Source: Aquisalimonas lutea (GTDB lineage Bacteria; Pseudomonadota; Gammaproteobacteria; Nitrococcales; Aquisalimonadaceae). From it: DNA of 64,000 bases. The translations under genes were made by a program, and so were the position numbers. Below are positions 8,675 to 18,045 of this stretch, in pieces; positions within the stretch are counted from its first letter, which is position 1, and the number at the start of each line of letters is the position of its first letter. Location: the NCBI RefSeq assembly GCF_030409225.1, contig NZ_JAUFPK010000001.1:2037566-2101565 (forward strand). Reading direction: 5' to 3'. Under the pieces are notes generated by a model that made no database searches, was not told where the DNA came from, and saw only the letters and a program-made list of their open reading frames with translations.

Positions 8675-9973
8675 CTACGGAGAGCTGCCGCCGGAGTTGC
8701 CGCGCCGCCGCTCGATGAGGGCGGGTGACGGTTTCAGCGATTCGGCCTCGTAGACGTGCCAGTCGCCCAGCAGCACCTGCGCGGGCGGGAACCGGCCGTT
8801 GCGGGCCGGCGAGCCGATGGCCTGGGCCTGCACGATCTGGTGCGTCTCGGGGTCGATATACGAAGTGTAGCCTTCCGGGTCGGCGGGCAGCGGGATCTCG
8901 AGCCCGCGCAGGGCGGCGATCATGGCGTCGGTGTCCCGGATGTCGCCGCCGGCCTCGGCGGCCCTGGCGATGGCGAGAATGCCGGTATAGGCGCCGAGCG
9001 CGGCGTAGCTCGGGTAGTGGCCGGCCTTGTCGTGGAAGGCGCGGACGAAGTCGCGGTTGCGTTGCGTCTGCGGCCAGTTGACGTGGTGGCGGGCGGACAG
9101 GATCAGCCCCTCGGGCGCGGATTCACCGAAAGAGACCAGCGTGTCGTAGTTGCCGCCGGCATCGAAGTTGGCCACGCGCATGAGCTCGAACAGCCGGGTC
9201 TTGCGGGCCTGCTCCACGAAGGCGTTGAAGTCGCCGCCCCAGAGTGCGGTGACGAGGATGTCCGGCGGGTTCTCCAGCAGGGCCTGGATGTACAGCGAGT
9301 AGTCGGGCTCGTAGAGACGCGGCCAGTAGGTGCCGGCCGGCTCGTAGTCCACGCCGATCTGGTCCAGGGCCATGCGCAGGTCCCGCCAGGCGACGCGGCC
9401 GTACTCGTAGTCGGGCCCCAGGAACGCGAGGCTCTGCCAGCCCGTTTCCTCCCGCAGCTCCTTGAGATAGCGGGCGCCGGCGGCGTGGGAGTACCAGGTG
9501 TCGCTGGAGACGCGGAAGTAGTAGCGGTGGCCTTCCTCCAGGGTCAGCCGGGAGGAGGCGTGGTCGGTGCCGACCAGGATGGTTCCGGATTCCCGGGCGA
9601 ACCGGCTGACGGCGCGCCCGACGCCGGAGCTGACCATGCCGCAGAGAATGTCGGCGCCCTGGTTGCTGATGAAATCCTCGGCCATGCGCACGGCGAACGA
9701 GGCCTTGGAGCGGGAGTCCTCCACCAGCACGCGCAGCCGGGGTGCCGCGGGGTCGTCGGCCAGCCGGTCCAGCGCCAGCTCGATGCCGTGGATGCTGTCC
9801 CGGCCGTAGGTGGCGCCGCGGCCGGTCATGGGGTACATGCACGCCACGGTGCCGTCGGCCTGGGCCGCGCTCGCGCCCAGCTCGACGCGGCCGGTCGGCT
9901 GCGCGGATGCCGCGCCCACGGTGATCAGGAATGCAACAGCCGTCCCTAGCGCCACGATGGTGGCACGGCCCAT
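8675..9973 (-). CDS. periplasmic substrate-binding protein of Liv-type ABC importer (first copy)
   Basis: This 432-residue type I binding protein has a signal peptide ending near ASAQP at residue 26. The core reads MYPMTGRGATYGRDSIHGIELALD, the ligand-cleft start of the HAAT group. I chose the start at 9973 because GGGGAGGAGAAC precedes it and the signal peptide begins there; the open frame reaching 10294 runs through non-coding sequence and the regulator's 3' end. It is the first gene after a sigma-54-type promoter (10075-10090). It and the next binding protein share domain type but little obvious identity, so this looks like an old duplication or a two-substrate system. Confidence 0.8.
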   Translation of the reverse strand: MGRATIVALGTAVAFLITVGAASAQPTGRVELGASAAQADGTVACMYPMTGRGATYGRDSIHGIELALDRLADDPAAPRLRVLVEDSRSKASFAVRMAEDFISNQGADILCGMVSSGVGRAVSRFARESGTILVGTDHASSRLTLEEGHRYYFRVSSDTWYSHAAGARYLKELREETGWQSLAFLGPDYEYGRVAWRDLRMALDQIGVDYEPAGTYWPRLYEPDYSLYIQALLENPPDILVTALWGGDFNAFVEQARKTRLFELMRVANFDAGGNYDTLVSFGESAPEGLILSARHHVNWPQTQRNRDFVRAFHDKAGHYPSYAALGAYTGILAIARAAEAGGDIRDTDAMIAALRGLEIPLPADPEGYTSYIDPETHQIVQAQAIGSPARNGRFPPAQVLLGDWHVYEAESLKPSPALIERRRGNSGGSSP

Positions 9974-10074
9974 GAAGTTCTCCTCCCCGCTGCCGGCGTC
10001 GTGCCCTTGCCGGTCTGCGCATGCTCGCCGCGGTGGCCCGGAGGGCCCGCGGTCATGTCGTTTCCCGGCTACAG

Positions 10075-10090
10075 TGCAAGTGCGGGGCCA
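10075..10090 (-). promoter_or_regulatory. sigma-54 (-24/-12) promoter for the ABC importer operon
   Basis: On the minus strand the sequence reads TGGCCCCGCACTTGCA. The GG of the -24 element and the GC of the -12 element are ten bases apart, exactly the sigma-54 spacing, and only one of the strongly conserved positions differs from TGGCAC-N5-TTGCA. Transcription would start near 10064, about 90 bases before the first binding-protein gene. The neighbouring gene encodes a sigma-54 activator, which supports the call. Confidence 0.75.
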
Positions 10091-10134
10091 GGTGCGCCCG
10101 GCGCCTGCCGGGGCGGGTTCAGCGGCGATCGCGG

Positions 10135-10159
10135 CGCTCCGCGTGAGCGGCTGGCGCTC
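10135..10159. promoter_or_regulatory. upstream activator dyad 1 (probable response-regulator site)
   Basis: GAGCG at 10145-10149 and CGCTC at 10155-10159 form a dyad with a five-base spacer. A further CGCTC half-site at 10135-10139 lies ten bases from the GAGCG. The centre is about 88 bases upstream of the predicted sigma-54 start, a normal position for an enhancer-binding activator. Confidence 0.6.
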
Positions 10160-10177
10160 GCCTGCGCGGGTGCCTTT

Positions 10178-10192
10178 GAGCGGTTTCCGCTC
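10178..10192. promoter_or_regulatory. upstream activator dyad 2 (probable response-regulator site)
   Basis: GAGCG, five bases, then CGCTC: the same arms and spacer as dyad 1, extended to TGAGCGG/CCGCTCA. The two centres (10152 and 10185) are 33 bases apart, three helical turns, so bound dimers would face the same side. It overlaps the stop codon of the regulator gene. Confidence 0.6.
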
Positions 10193-11528
10193 AGGCCAGT
10201 CCCAGGCGCTGCATGCGGCGCTTGAGCGCATGCCGCGAGATGCCCAGGCGGGCCGCCGCCTCGCCCTTGCGCCCGCCGCTGGCTTCCAGGGCATCGAGCA
10301 CCATGCGCCGCTCGGTCTGGTCCAGCCGCTCGTCGAGTTGCGGCGAAGCGGGCGGCTCGCGGGTGATCTCCGCGGGCAGGTGCGCCGGCTCGATGAGCCC
10401 GCCGGGGTAGAGAATGGTCAGGCGCTCCACCAGGTTCTTGAGCTCGCGCACGTTGCCGGGCCAGGCGTAGCCCGCGAGCTGCTCCATGGCCGCGGTGCTG
10501 AAGTGCACGGGCTGGCAGCCCTCGGTCTCTGCCTGGCGCTGCGCCAGGGCCTGGGCCAGGGTGGCGATGTCGTCGCCGCGCTCGCGCAGCGGCGGCACGC
10601 GCAGCTCGAAGACATTGAGGCGGAAGTAGAGGTCCTCGCGGAAGCGCCCGTCGCGGACTTCCGTGTCCAGGGAGCGATTGGTGGCGGCGACCACGCGGAC
10701 GTCCGCGGACTGCGAGCGGGCGGCGCCCACCGGGCGGTAGTCGCCGTTCTCCAGGAAGTGCAGCAGCTTCGCCTGCAGGGGGAACGGCAGCTCGCCGACC
10801 TCATCCAGGAACAGGGTGCCGCCGTCGGCGAGGCTGACCAGCCCGGCCCGGCGCTGGTGGGCGCCGGTATACGCGCCCTTCTCGGCGCCGAAGAGCTCGG
10901 CCTCGATGAGCTGCTCCGGCAGCGCCGCGCAGTTGATCTCCACGAACGCCTGGGCGGCGCGGGGGCTCTGGGCGTGGATGGCGCGCGCCACCAGTGCCTT
11001 GCCCGTGCCGGACTCCCCCTGTAGGAGGATGCGTGCCGTGCTGCTGCCGGCCACCCGCTGAATGGTCGTCCAGAGCGTCTGCATGGGCGGGCTGTCGCCC
11101 ACCAGGCCGGAGTCGGTATCGGCGGCGCGCTCGCGATGGTAGTTGAGCTCGCTGCGCAGGCGCTCCCGGCGGGTGGTGGTCTCGATGAGGTGCAGGACCT
11201 CGTCCAGGGCGAAGGGCTTGGTGAGATAGTCCGACGCGCCGGCCTTGACCGCCTGCACCGCGGCGCGCGTGTCGCCGTGGGCGGAGATCATCACCACCGG
11301 CAGCTCCGGCAGTTCCTGGTTCAGCGCCGCGAGCACGTCCATGCCGTCCATTCCCGGCAGGCGCAGGTCCAGCAGGACCAGATCCGGTGGATTGCTGCGC
11401 GCGGCGGCCAGGCCGTCCTCGCCGGTGTAGGCGGCGTCGGCGTCCAGGCCCTCCTCCTGCAGGCCGAACAGCAGGGAGCGCACGAAGCTCTTCTCGTCGT
11501 CGATCACGAGGATGCGGGCTGCGGTCAT
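10191..11528 (-). CDS. sigma-54-dependent response regulator (NtrC/AtoC type)
   Basis: This 445-residue activator has three domains. The receiver (1-120) has phospho-acceptor Asp54 (VLLDLRLPG) and Lys104. The AAA+ domain (about 140-375) has Walker A GESGTGKA at 171-178, the sigma-54 contact loop GAYTGA at 218-223, and Walker B GGTLFLDE at 236-243. A Fis-type helix-turn-helix ends at 445 (GEAAARLGISRHALKRRM). It is translationally coupled to the kinase gene by a four-base overlap. Downstream lie its likely binding dyads and a sigma-54 promoter for the importer operon. The role is therefore inferred as activating import and use of the transported compound when its kinase detects a signal. Confidence 0.9.
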   Translation of the reverse strand: MTAARILVIDDEKSFVRSLLFGLQEEGLDADAAYTGEDGLAAARSNPPDLVLLDLRLPGMDGMDVLAALNQELPELPVVMISAHGDTRAAVQAVKAGASDYLTKPFALDEVLHLIETTTRRERLRSELNYHRERAADTDSGLVGDSPPMQTLWTTIQRVAGSSTARILLQGESGTGKALVARAIHAQSPRAAQAFVEINCAALPEQLIEAELFGAEKGAYTGAHQRRAGLVSLADGGTLFLDEVGELPFPLQAKLLHFLENGDYRPVGAARSQSADVRVVAATNRSLDTEVRDGRFREDLYFRLNVFELRVPPLRERGDDIATLAQALAQRQAETEGCQPVHFSTAAMEQLAGYAWPGNVRELKNLVERLTILYPGGLIEPAHLPAEITREPPASPQLDERLDQTERRMVLDALEASGGRKGEAAARLGISRHALKRRMQRLGLA

Positions 11529-13231
11529 GATTCCTTCCCGGCTGGCTCGTCCGTCCTGCAGCGGGGCAGGCGCAGGGTCACCGTGGTGCCTTCGCCCGGC
11601 TCGCTGGCCAGCTCCAGGCTGCCGCCGTTGAGCAGCGCCAGCTGCCGCGTGATGCTCAGCCCCAGGCCGGTGCCGTCCTCCCGCGTGGTGTAGAACGGAT
11701 CGGTGACCCGCTCCAGGGTGGCGGCATCCATGCCGCGCCCGTTGTCGGTGACATCGATGCGGACCTGGGCATGCTCCTCGTGGGCGCGCAGGCGGATGAC
11801 GTCATCCTCGCCGCACGCCTCGACGGCATTGGCCAGCAGGTTGACCAGGCACTGCACCACCTGCTCGGCGTTGGCGTAGACGCACAGCCGCGAGTCGCCG
11901 CTGGTGCTGATGTCCACGCCCTTGTCGCGGGCGCTGGCCTCGACCACGGTGGTGGCCTTGCGGAAGGCGGTGCGGATCTCGAAGCAGGCGGACTCGCCGG
12001 CGGTGGCGCGGCCGTAGGTCAGCAGATCGCCCACCACCCGGTTGAGGCGGTCGATCTCCTGCTCCACGTCCACCAGCAGCTCGCGGCGGCGCTGGTCGTG
12101 CTCCTTGCGGGCCAGGGCCTGGACGGTCAGCTTGATGGTGGCCAGGGGGTTGCGGACCTCGTGGGCCACCCCCGTCGCGAACTCGCCGAGCACGGCCATC
12201 TTCTCGCTCTGGATTGTGCGCTGGAGCATCTGCTGCAGCCGGTCGGCCATGGCGTTGAAGCCGTGGGCGACCACGTCGATCTCGTCCCAGCGGTCCTCGT
12301 GGACGCGCAGCCGGAACTGGAGGTCGCCGGCGGCCAGGGTGTCGGCGCCGTCGACCAGCCGGTTGACCCGGCGCCGCAGGCTGCGGGCCAGCCGCCAGAA
12401 TACCAGCACCAGCCCCACGCCGGTGGCTCCGGCCAGGGAGTACATCCCGAGCTGGGCGGTACGCACCGGATTGAGGATGTGCTCGGCCTCGATCTGGTAG
12501 GCGATGTGCCAGCCGGGCAGGACCTCCGGGCCCTGCATGAGGTCCGGCGGGGCCTTGCTCACGGGGCGCCCGGTGGGCGTGAGCAGCCGGCCGTCAGGCA
12601 GCTGCAGGAACGTGCGGGTCGCCCCGGAGAGGTCCTCGATGCGGATACGCTCGGTAATGGATGCCAGGCGGACGTGCAGGGCGACGTGGCCCCGGCGTTC
12701 GCCGCCCTGCATGCCCCGCAGCGGCTGGCGGATCAGGAGCCAGCCGGGGGCGCCGCTGTCGGGCACGTGCGGGCCGATGATCTCGGTACCGCCGGTGCGG
12801 GTGCGGGGCAGGGGGGCGATGCTCCAGCCCCGGCGGGACCAGTACGGGGGGCCGGAGGCGGCCTGCCCCGGTACCAGGTTGGCCAGGCGATCGTCACCGT
12901 CGAAGAACAGGATGCCGTAGAGATCCGGCGAGTCGGCCTCGACCCGGACCAGCTCCTCGACGCCCTCGGGGACGCGGACCTCCGCGGTCAGGTACAGCGG
13001 CATGGCCGGGTGGCTGGACAGCGTCTCCAGCTGGTAGATGCGGTTGTCGATGAAGGCGCTGATGCGGTTGGCCGTACCCGCGAGCTGCGCGTTCAGCCGC
13101 TCGCCCGTGAGACGCTCGATCAGGGTGTCGGAGAACTGGGCATAGAGCACGCTCAGCCCCGCCACGGCACCCAGGATGAGCGCCAGCGAGAACACCGTAT
13201 ACTTGCCGACGAGGCTGACTCGGGGTTTCAT
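11525..13231 (-). CDS. sensor histidine kinase, membrane, HAMP-HisKA-HATPase
   Basis: This 568-residue kinase has a first membrane helix at about 11-30, a large periplasmic sensing region (about 31-260), and a second helix at about 261-281. HAMP follows at about 282-335. The HisKA box LGEFATGVAHEVRNPLATIK carries the phospho-accepting His357. The ATPase domain has N (NLLANAVEAC), G1 (DNGRGMD) and G2 (GTGLGLS) boxes. I chose the ATG at 13231, where the membrane helix starts six codons in. There is no PAS domain, so the signal is probably read in the periplasm. It is coupled to the regulator gene by an ATGA overlap and divergent from the secreted unknown gene. Confidence 0.9.
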   Translation of the reverse strand: MKPRVSLVGKYTVFSLALILGAVAGLSVLYAQFSDTLIERLTGERLNAQLAGTANRISAFIDNRIYQLETLSSHPAMPLYLTAEVRVPEGVEELVRVEADSPDLYGILFFDGDDRLANLVPGQAASGPPYWSRRGWSIAPLPRTRTGGTEIIGPHVPDSGAPGWLLIRQPLRGMQGGERRGHVALHVRLASITERIRIEDLSGATRTFLQLPDGRLLTPTGRPVSKAPPDLMQGPEVLPGWHIAYQIEAEHILNPVRTAQLGMYSLAGATGVGLVLVFWRLARSLRRRVNRLVDGADTLAAGDLQFRLRVHEDRWDEIDVVAHGFNAMADRLQQMLQRTIQSEKMAVLGEFATGVAHEVRNPLATIKLTVQALARKEHDQRRRELLVDVEQEIDRLNRVVGDLLTYGRATAGESACFEIRTAFRKATTVVEASARDKGVDISTSGDSRLCVYANAEQVVQCLVNLLANAVEACGEDDVIRLRAHEEHAQVRIDVTDNGRGMDAATLERVTDPFYTTREDGTGLGLSITRQLALLNGGSLELASEPGEGTTVTLRLPRCRTDEPAGKES

Positions 13232-13335
13232 GACCGTGGGCCGGGTACTCTGGCTTGATGGACGACCGTCGGACGTGTCGAGAATACACGAGCCGGCGGA
13301 GTTGGATGCTAACAGCAACAGCAGGAGGAAGGGTC

Positions 13336-13872
13336 ATGATGGTACGGGGATGGACAGCGGCACTGGCCCTGACCGGAGTGCTGGCATTCGCGCCGGCCCA
13401 CGCGCTGGACGACTCGGAGATCGACCGCTGGCTGGAGTCCATGCAGGAGCTGCAGTCCTGGGGCGAGAGCCAGGAGGATCTGGCGGCGGACGAGTACACG
13501 CCGGAGGGCCCGGAAGACATGGACTTCGAGCGGATGCTGGCGCAGTCGGCGCAGCAGCACGAGGAGGTGCGCGCGATTATCCGCAGCCACGGCTACCAGG
13601 ACGTGGGCGAGTGGTCGCGCGTCGGCGGGCGCATCTACCGGGCGCTGATGGCCGTGGAGATGCAGGGCAGCGGCGACATGCGGGGCCAGATGGAGCAGGC
13701 CATGCAGCAGCTGGAGGACAATCCCAACATCTCCGACGAGCAGAAGCAGCAGTTCCGGCAGCAGATGGAACGGCAGATGGAGCAGATCGCCGGCATGTAC
13801 GAGGATGTGCCCGAGGAAGACATCCGCGCCGTTCAGCGGCGCCGGCAGGACCTGCAGCGCATCATGGAGTGA
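13336..13872 (+). CDS. secreted protein of unknown function, Gln/Met/Glu-rich
   Basis: I do not recognise this 178-residue protein. It has a clear signal peptide (about 1-21, cut after AHA). The mature part is mostly predicted helix and contains EDMDFERMLAQSAQQHEEV and a Gln/Met-rich stretch (MEQAMQQLE ... FRQQMERQMEQIAGM). That stretch could form a coiled coil. GGAGGAAGG precedes the ATG at 13336, which decides this start over an upstream one at 13255. It is divergent from the kinase gene with 104 bases between, so joint regulation is possible. Its end overlaps the convergent CbiX-like gene by 11 bases. Confidence 0.7.
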   Translation: MMVRGWTAALALTGVLAFAPAHALDDSEIDRWLESMQELQSWGESQEDLAADEYTPEGPEDMDFERMLAQSAQQHEEVRAIIRSHGYQDVGEWSRVGGRIYRALMAVEMQGSGDMRGQMEQAMQQLEDNPNISDEQKQQFRQQMERQMEQIAGMYEDVPEEDIRAVQRRRQDLQRIME

Positions 13873-14728
13873 CGGACAGCAGCAGGCCGTCGCCGGCGCG
13901 CGCCGCGGTCAGCCGGTCGGCGAGGACGTCCAGGACGGCCTCGTGCTCGCCGGCCAGCGGGGTCATGCGGGTGGTCAGCCCCGGGTTGCGGCCCTCGGCC
14001 GCGGTGCAGATCGCGGCGACGTCGCCGTCCGGGCCGGCATGGCGCCCGGGGGAGAGAAACAGCATGGCCACGACGACCGGCCCCTGGTTGAATCCGGGCT
14101 CATCCAGCAGGCTCTCCAGCAGCGGCTCGTTGAACCGGTAGTCGTCGCCGTCGCGGCGTTCCATGGAAGCCGGCGCCACGCGTGCGACGCGGCCTTCCAG
14201 CAGCGCCCCGAGCTGACCCGCGAGCACGTTGCGAACGGCGGTGACCTCGGGGATGGGGCTGCCGTGGTCCACCAGGGCCACGGCCGGGTTCGTGCCGTCC
14301 TCGACGGTATCCAGGACGCCGTCGCGCAGGGCCCGCGCCAGCCGCAGGTCGACGGGACCGTAGAGGTCCACCAGCGGCCTGGCGACGCGGACGGCCAGCT
14401 CCGGGTGGTGCTCCCGCAGCGTTGCCACCCGTTCCGGGAGATAGCCGGTGAGCGCGCGGCTGGGGCCGAAGAAAAACGGCACCACCACGATCTCCTCGGC
14501 GCCGTCCTGTGCCGCCCGCGTGGCGGCGGGCCCGAACGTGCGCGCGGCCTCGCCGTCCAGCTCCTCGGCCGGCACCTTGTTGGAGTGGAGCAGGGAGACC
14601 GGCTCCACGGTGACGCCGCAGCGGTCGCTCAGCGCCGCCGCTACCCGGCGCAGGTTGAGCGTCGACGACGGCCGCAGCGAGCCGTTGTCCACCAGGAAGA
14701 TGCGGCGTCTGGATGCGTCGGCGGCCAT
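13862..14728 (-). CDS. CbiX/SirB-type chelatase family protein
   Basis: This 288-residue cytoplasmic protein is made of two related halves of the CbiX (sirohydrochlorin chelatase) fold, shown by repeated VDxGS starts and a VVVPFFFGPSRAL segment. The first half begins LVDNGSLRPS, where Asn replaces the metal-handling His of the usual HGS. The second half retains VDHGSPIPE. The enzyme would insert Co or Fe into sirohydrochlorin, but no other cobalamin or siroheme gene is nearby. The function should be read as family-level only. It overlaps the convergent secreted-protein gene by 11 bases and follows the serine hydrolase gene by three bases. Confidence 0.65.
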   Translation of the reverse strand: MAADASRRRIFLVDNGSLRPSSTLNLRRVAAALSDRCGVTVEPVSLLHSNKVPAEELDGEAARTFGPAATRAAQDGAEEIVVVPFFFGPSRALTGYLPERVATLREHHPELAVRVARPLVDLYGPVDLRLARALRDGVLDTVEDGTNPAVALVDHGSPIPEVTAVRNVLAGQLGALLEGRVARVAPASMERRDGDDYRFNEPLLESLLDEPGFNQGPVVVAMLFLSPGRHAGPDGDVAAICTAAEGRNPGLTTRMTPLAGEHEAVLDVLADRLTAARAGDGLLLSVTP

Positions 14729-14731
14729 GGA

Positions 14732-16000
<1,269 letters not shown>

Positions 16001-16082
16001 GGCCCGTTTCTCCTCTTGTTCGTTCCCGGGTGTGGGGCCGCCTACCGGAAGACGGCCGCCGGCGCGCTCGCACGCGCCGCCG

Positions 16083-17888
16083 TCACGCTTCCTGCTCTTC
16101 CGGCACCGGAGTCCCCTGCAGCTGCGCGTAGTGGCCGTTGCGGGCCAGGAGCTCCGAGTGCGTGCCGGTCTCCGCGATGCGCCCCTGGTCCAGCACGAGA
16201 ATGCGGTCGGCGTTCTCGATGGTCGACAGCCGGTGCGCGATCACCAGGGTGGTTCGCGATTCCATGAGCCGTTCCAGCGCCTCCTGGATCATCTGCTCGG
16301 ATTCCGAGTCCAGCGCCGAGGTGGCCTCGTCGAGGATGAGAATCGGCGCGTCCTTGATCAGCGCCCGCGCGATGGCCAGGCGCTGGCGCTGGCCCCCGGA
16401 GAGCATGATGCCGTTCTCGCCGATGGGCGTGTCGAAGCCCTGGGGCAGCGCCCGGATGAAGTCCAGGGCGTTGGCCGAGGCGGCGGCCTCCTCCAGCTGC
16501 TCCCGGGTGGCGCGCTCCGGCATGCCGTAGGCGATGTTGTTGGCGACGGTATCGTTGAACAGCACCACCTGCTGGGTGACCAGGGCGATCTGCGCGCGCA
16601 GGTCCTTCATGGGGTACTCGTCGATGGCGCACCCGTCGAGCAGGATGCGGCCGTGCGTGGGCTCGTAGAACCGCGGCAGGAGGCTGGCGATGGTGGACTT
16701 GCCGCTGCCCGAGCGGCCCACCAGGGCGAGCGTCTCGCCCGGCTTGATCTCGAAGCTGATGTCGTTGAGGACCAGGGGCGTGTCCGGCGTATAGCAGAAA
16801 TCCACGTGCTCGTAGGCGACGTGGCCTTCCGCGCGCTCCAGCGGCACCGTGCCGTGGTCCGGCTCCGAGTCCTCGTCCAGCGTCTCGAACAGGCTCTCGC
16901 CGGCGGCGATGGCCCGCTGGATCTCCGAGTTGACCTTCACGATGCGCTTCAGCGGCCCCATCATCAGCGTGATGGCGGTGATGAACGAGAGAATGCCGCC
17001 GGGGCTGACCGCTTCCATGACCACGTCCATGGTGGCGAGATACAGGATGACCGCCAGGGCGATCACCGCGATGAGCTGGACCAGGGGCTGGCTCATCGCC
17101 TTGACCATGATGTAGCGCAGATGCTGCTTCTTCTGGCGTTCGTTGACGCGGTGGAAGCGTGCCGCCTCGTAGCCGGTGGCGCCGAAGATCTTGACCTCGT
17201 TGTGGCCGCGCAGGGTGTCCTCGGCGATCTGGCCCAGGCCGCCCACGGCGTTCTGCATGCGCCGGGCCGTCTTGCGGAAGCGCCGGTTGGCCCAGAGGAT
17301 GACCCCGCCCAGCAGCGGCGCCACGGCGAAGAACACCAGGGTCAGCCAGCCCGCCAGATACACCATATAGCCGATCAGGAAGACGATGGTGAAGGTGTCG
17401 CGGACCAGGGTGACCACGGCCTGGGAGGCGGCATTGGCGACCTGGTTGACGTTGTAGGTGAGCTTCGCCTTCAGAAAGCCCAGGGAGCCGGCGTCGAAGA
17501 AGCTGGTGGGCAGGGCCAGATACTTCTCGAAGACATCCTGGCGCATGTCCGCGACGACGTTGCGGCCCACCCAGGCCACGCTGTAGTCCGAGGCGAACAT
17601 GCTGAAGCCGTGGAACAGGAAGATGCCCACCAGGGCGAGCGGGACCCAGGTCTGCGCGCCGGGATCCTGCTCGATGAAGGTGCCGTCCACCAGCGGCTGC
17701 ACGATCCACGCGAACGCCGCCTGGCCGCCGGCGGCCATGATCATGGCGATCACCGCCAGGATCGCCAGGCGCCAGTAGGGAATGACGTAGGCGAGGATGC
17801 GCTTGTACACCTCCAGGGACTGTCCGGAAGTGAGCTGGTGTCCCGCCGCATTCTTGATAGCGGCCTTGGCTTCACTGAGTTCGTTCAT
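16083..17888 (-). CDS. msbA: lipid A/LPS core flippase ABC transporter MsbA
   Basis: This 601-residue protein has an N-terminal six-helix membrane domain (about 30-330) fused to an ATPase domain (about 350-595). The ATPase has Walker A GRSGSGKST, signature LSGGQRQRLAIARAL and Walker B ILILDEATSALDSES. Length and layout match MsbA, which flips lipid A-core across the inner membrane. lpxK, its usual neighbour, is absent here. Its place beside a glycan cluster with LPS ligase and kinase genes supports an LPS role. Confidence 0.85.
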   Translation of the reverse strand: MNELSEAKAAIKNAAGHQLTSGQSLEVYKRILAYVIPYWRLAILAVIAMIMAAGGQAAFAWIVQPLVDGTFIEQDPGAQTWVPLALVGIFLFHGFSMFASDYSVAWVGRNVVADMRQDVFEKYLALPTSFFDAGSLGFLKAKLTYNVNQVANAASQAVVTLVRDTFTIVFLIGYMVYLAGWLTLVFFAVAPLLGGVILWANRRFRKTARRMQNAVGGLGQIAEDTLRGHNEVKIFGATGYEAARFHRVNERQKKQHLRYIMVKAMSQPLVQLIAVIALAVILYLATMDVVMEAVSPGGILSFITAITLMMGPLKRIVKVNSEIQRAIAAGESLFETLDEDSEPDHGTVPLERAEGHVAYEHVDFCYTPDTPLVLNDISFEIKPGETLALVGRSGSGKSTIASLLPRFYEPTHGRILLDGCAIDEYPMKDLRAQIALVTQQVVLFNDTVANNIAYGMPERATREQLEEAAASANALDFIRALPQGFDTPIGENGIMLSGGQRQRLAIARALIKDAPILILDEATSALDSESEQMIQEALERLMESRTTLVIAHRLSTIENADRILVLDQGRIAETGTHSELLARNGHYAQLQGTPVPEEQEA

Positions 17889-18045
17889 AAGATAAACAGG
17901 ATAACATCCAGCCTGCGGCGATTATCGTGGTGACTCGGATACCGGGGGAACGGGCACGACCTCTCATGGCCGCCCTGTCGACGGACTCCGGCAGGGTCCG
18001 GGACAGGTCGCGAGCGTCGACGCACGGTAGTGGCCTTCCCGAAAA

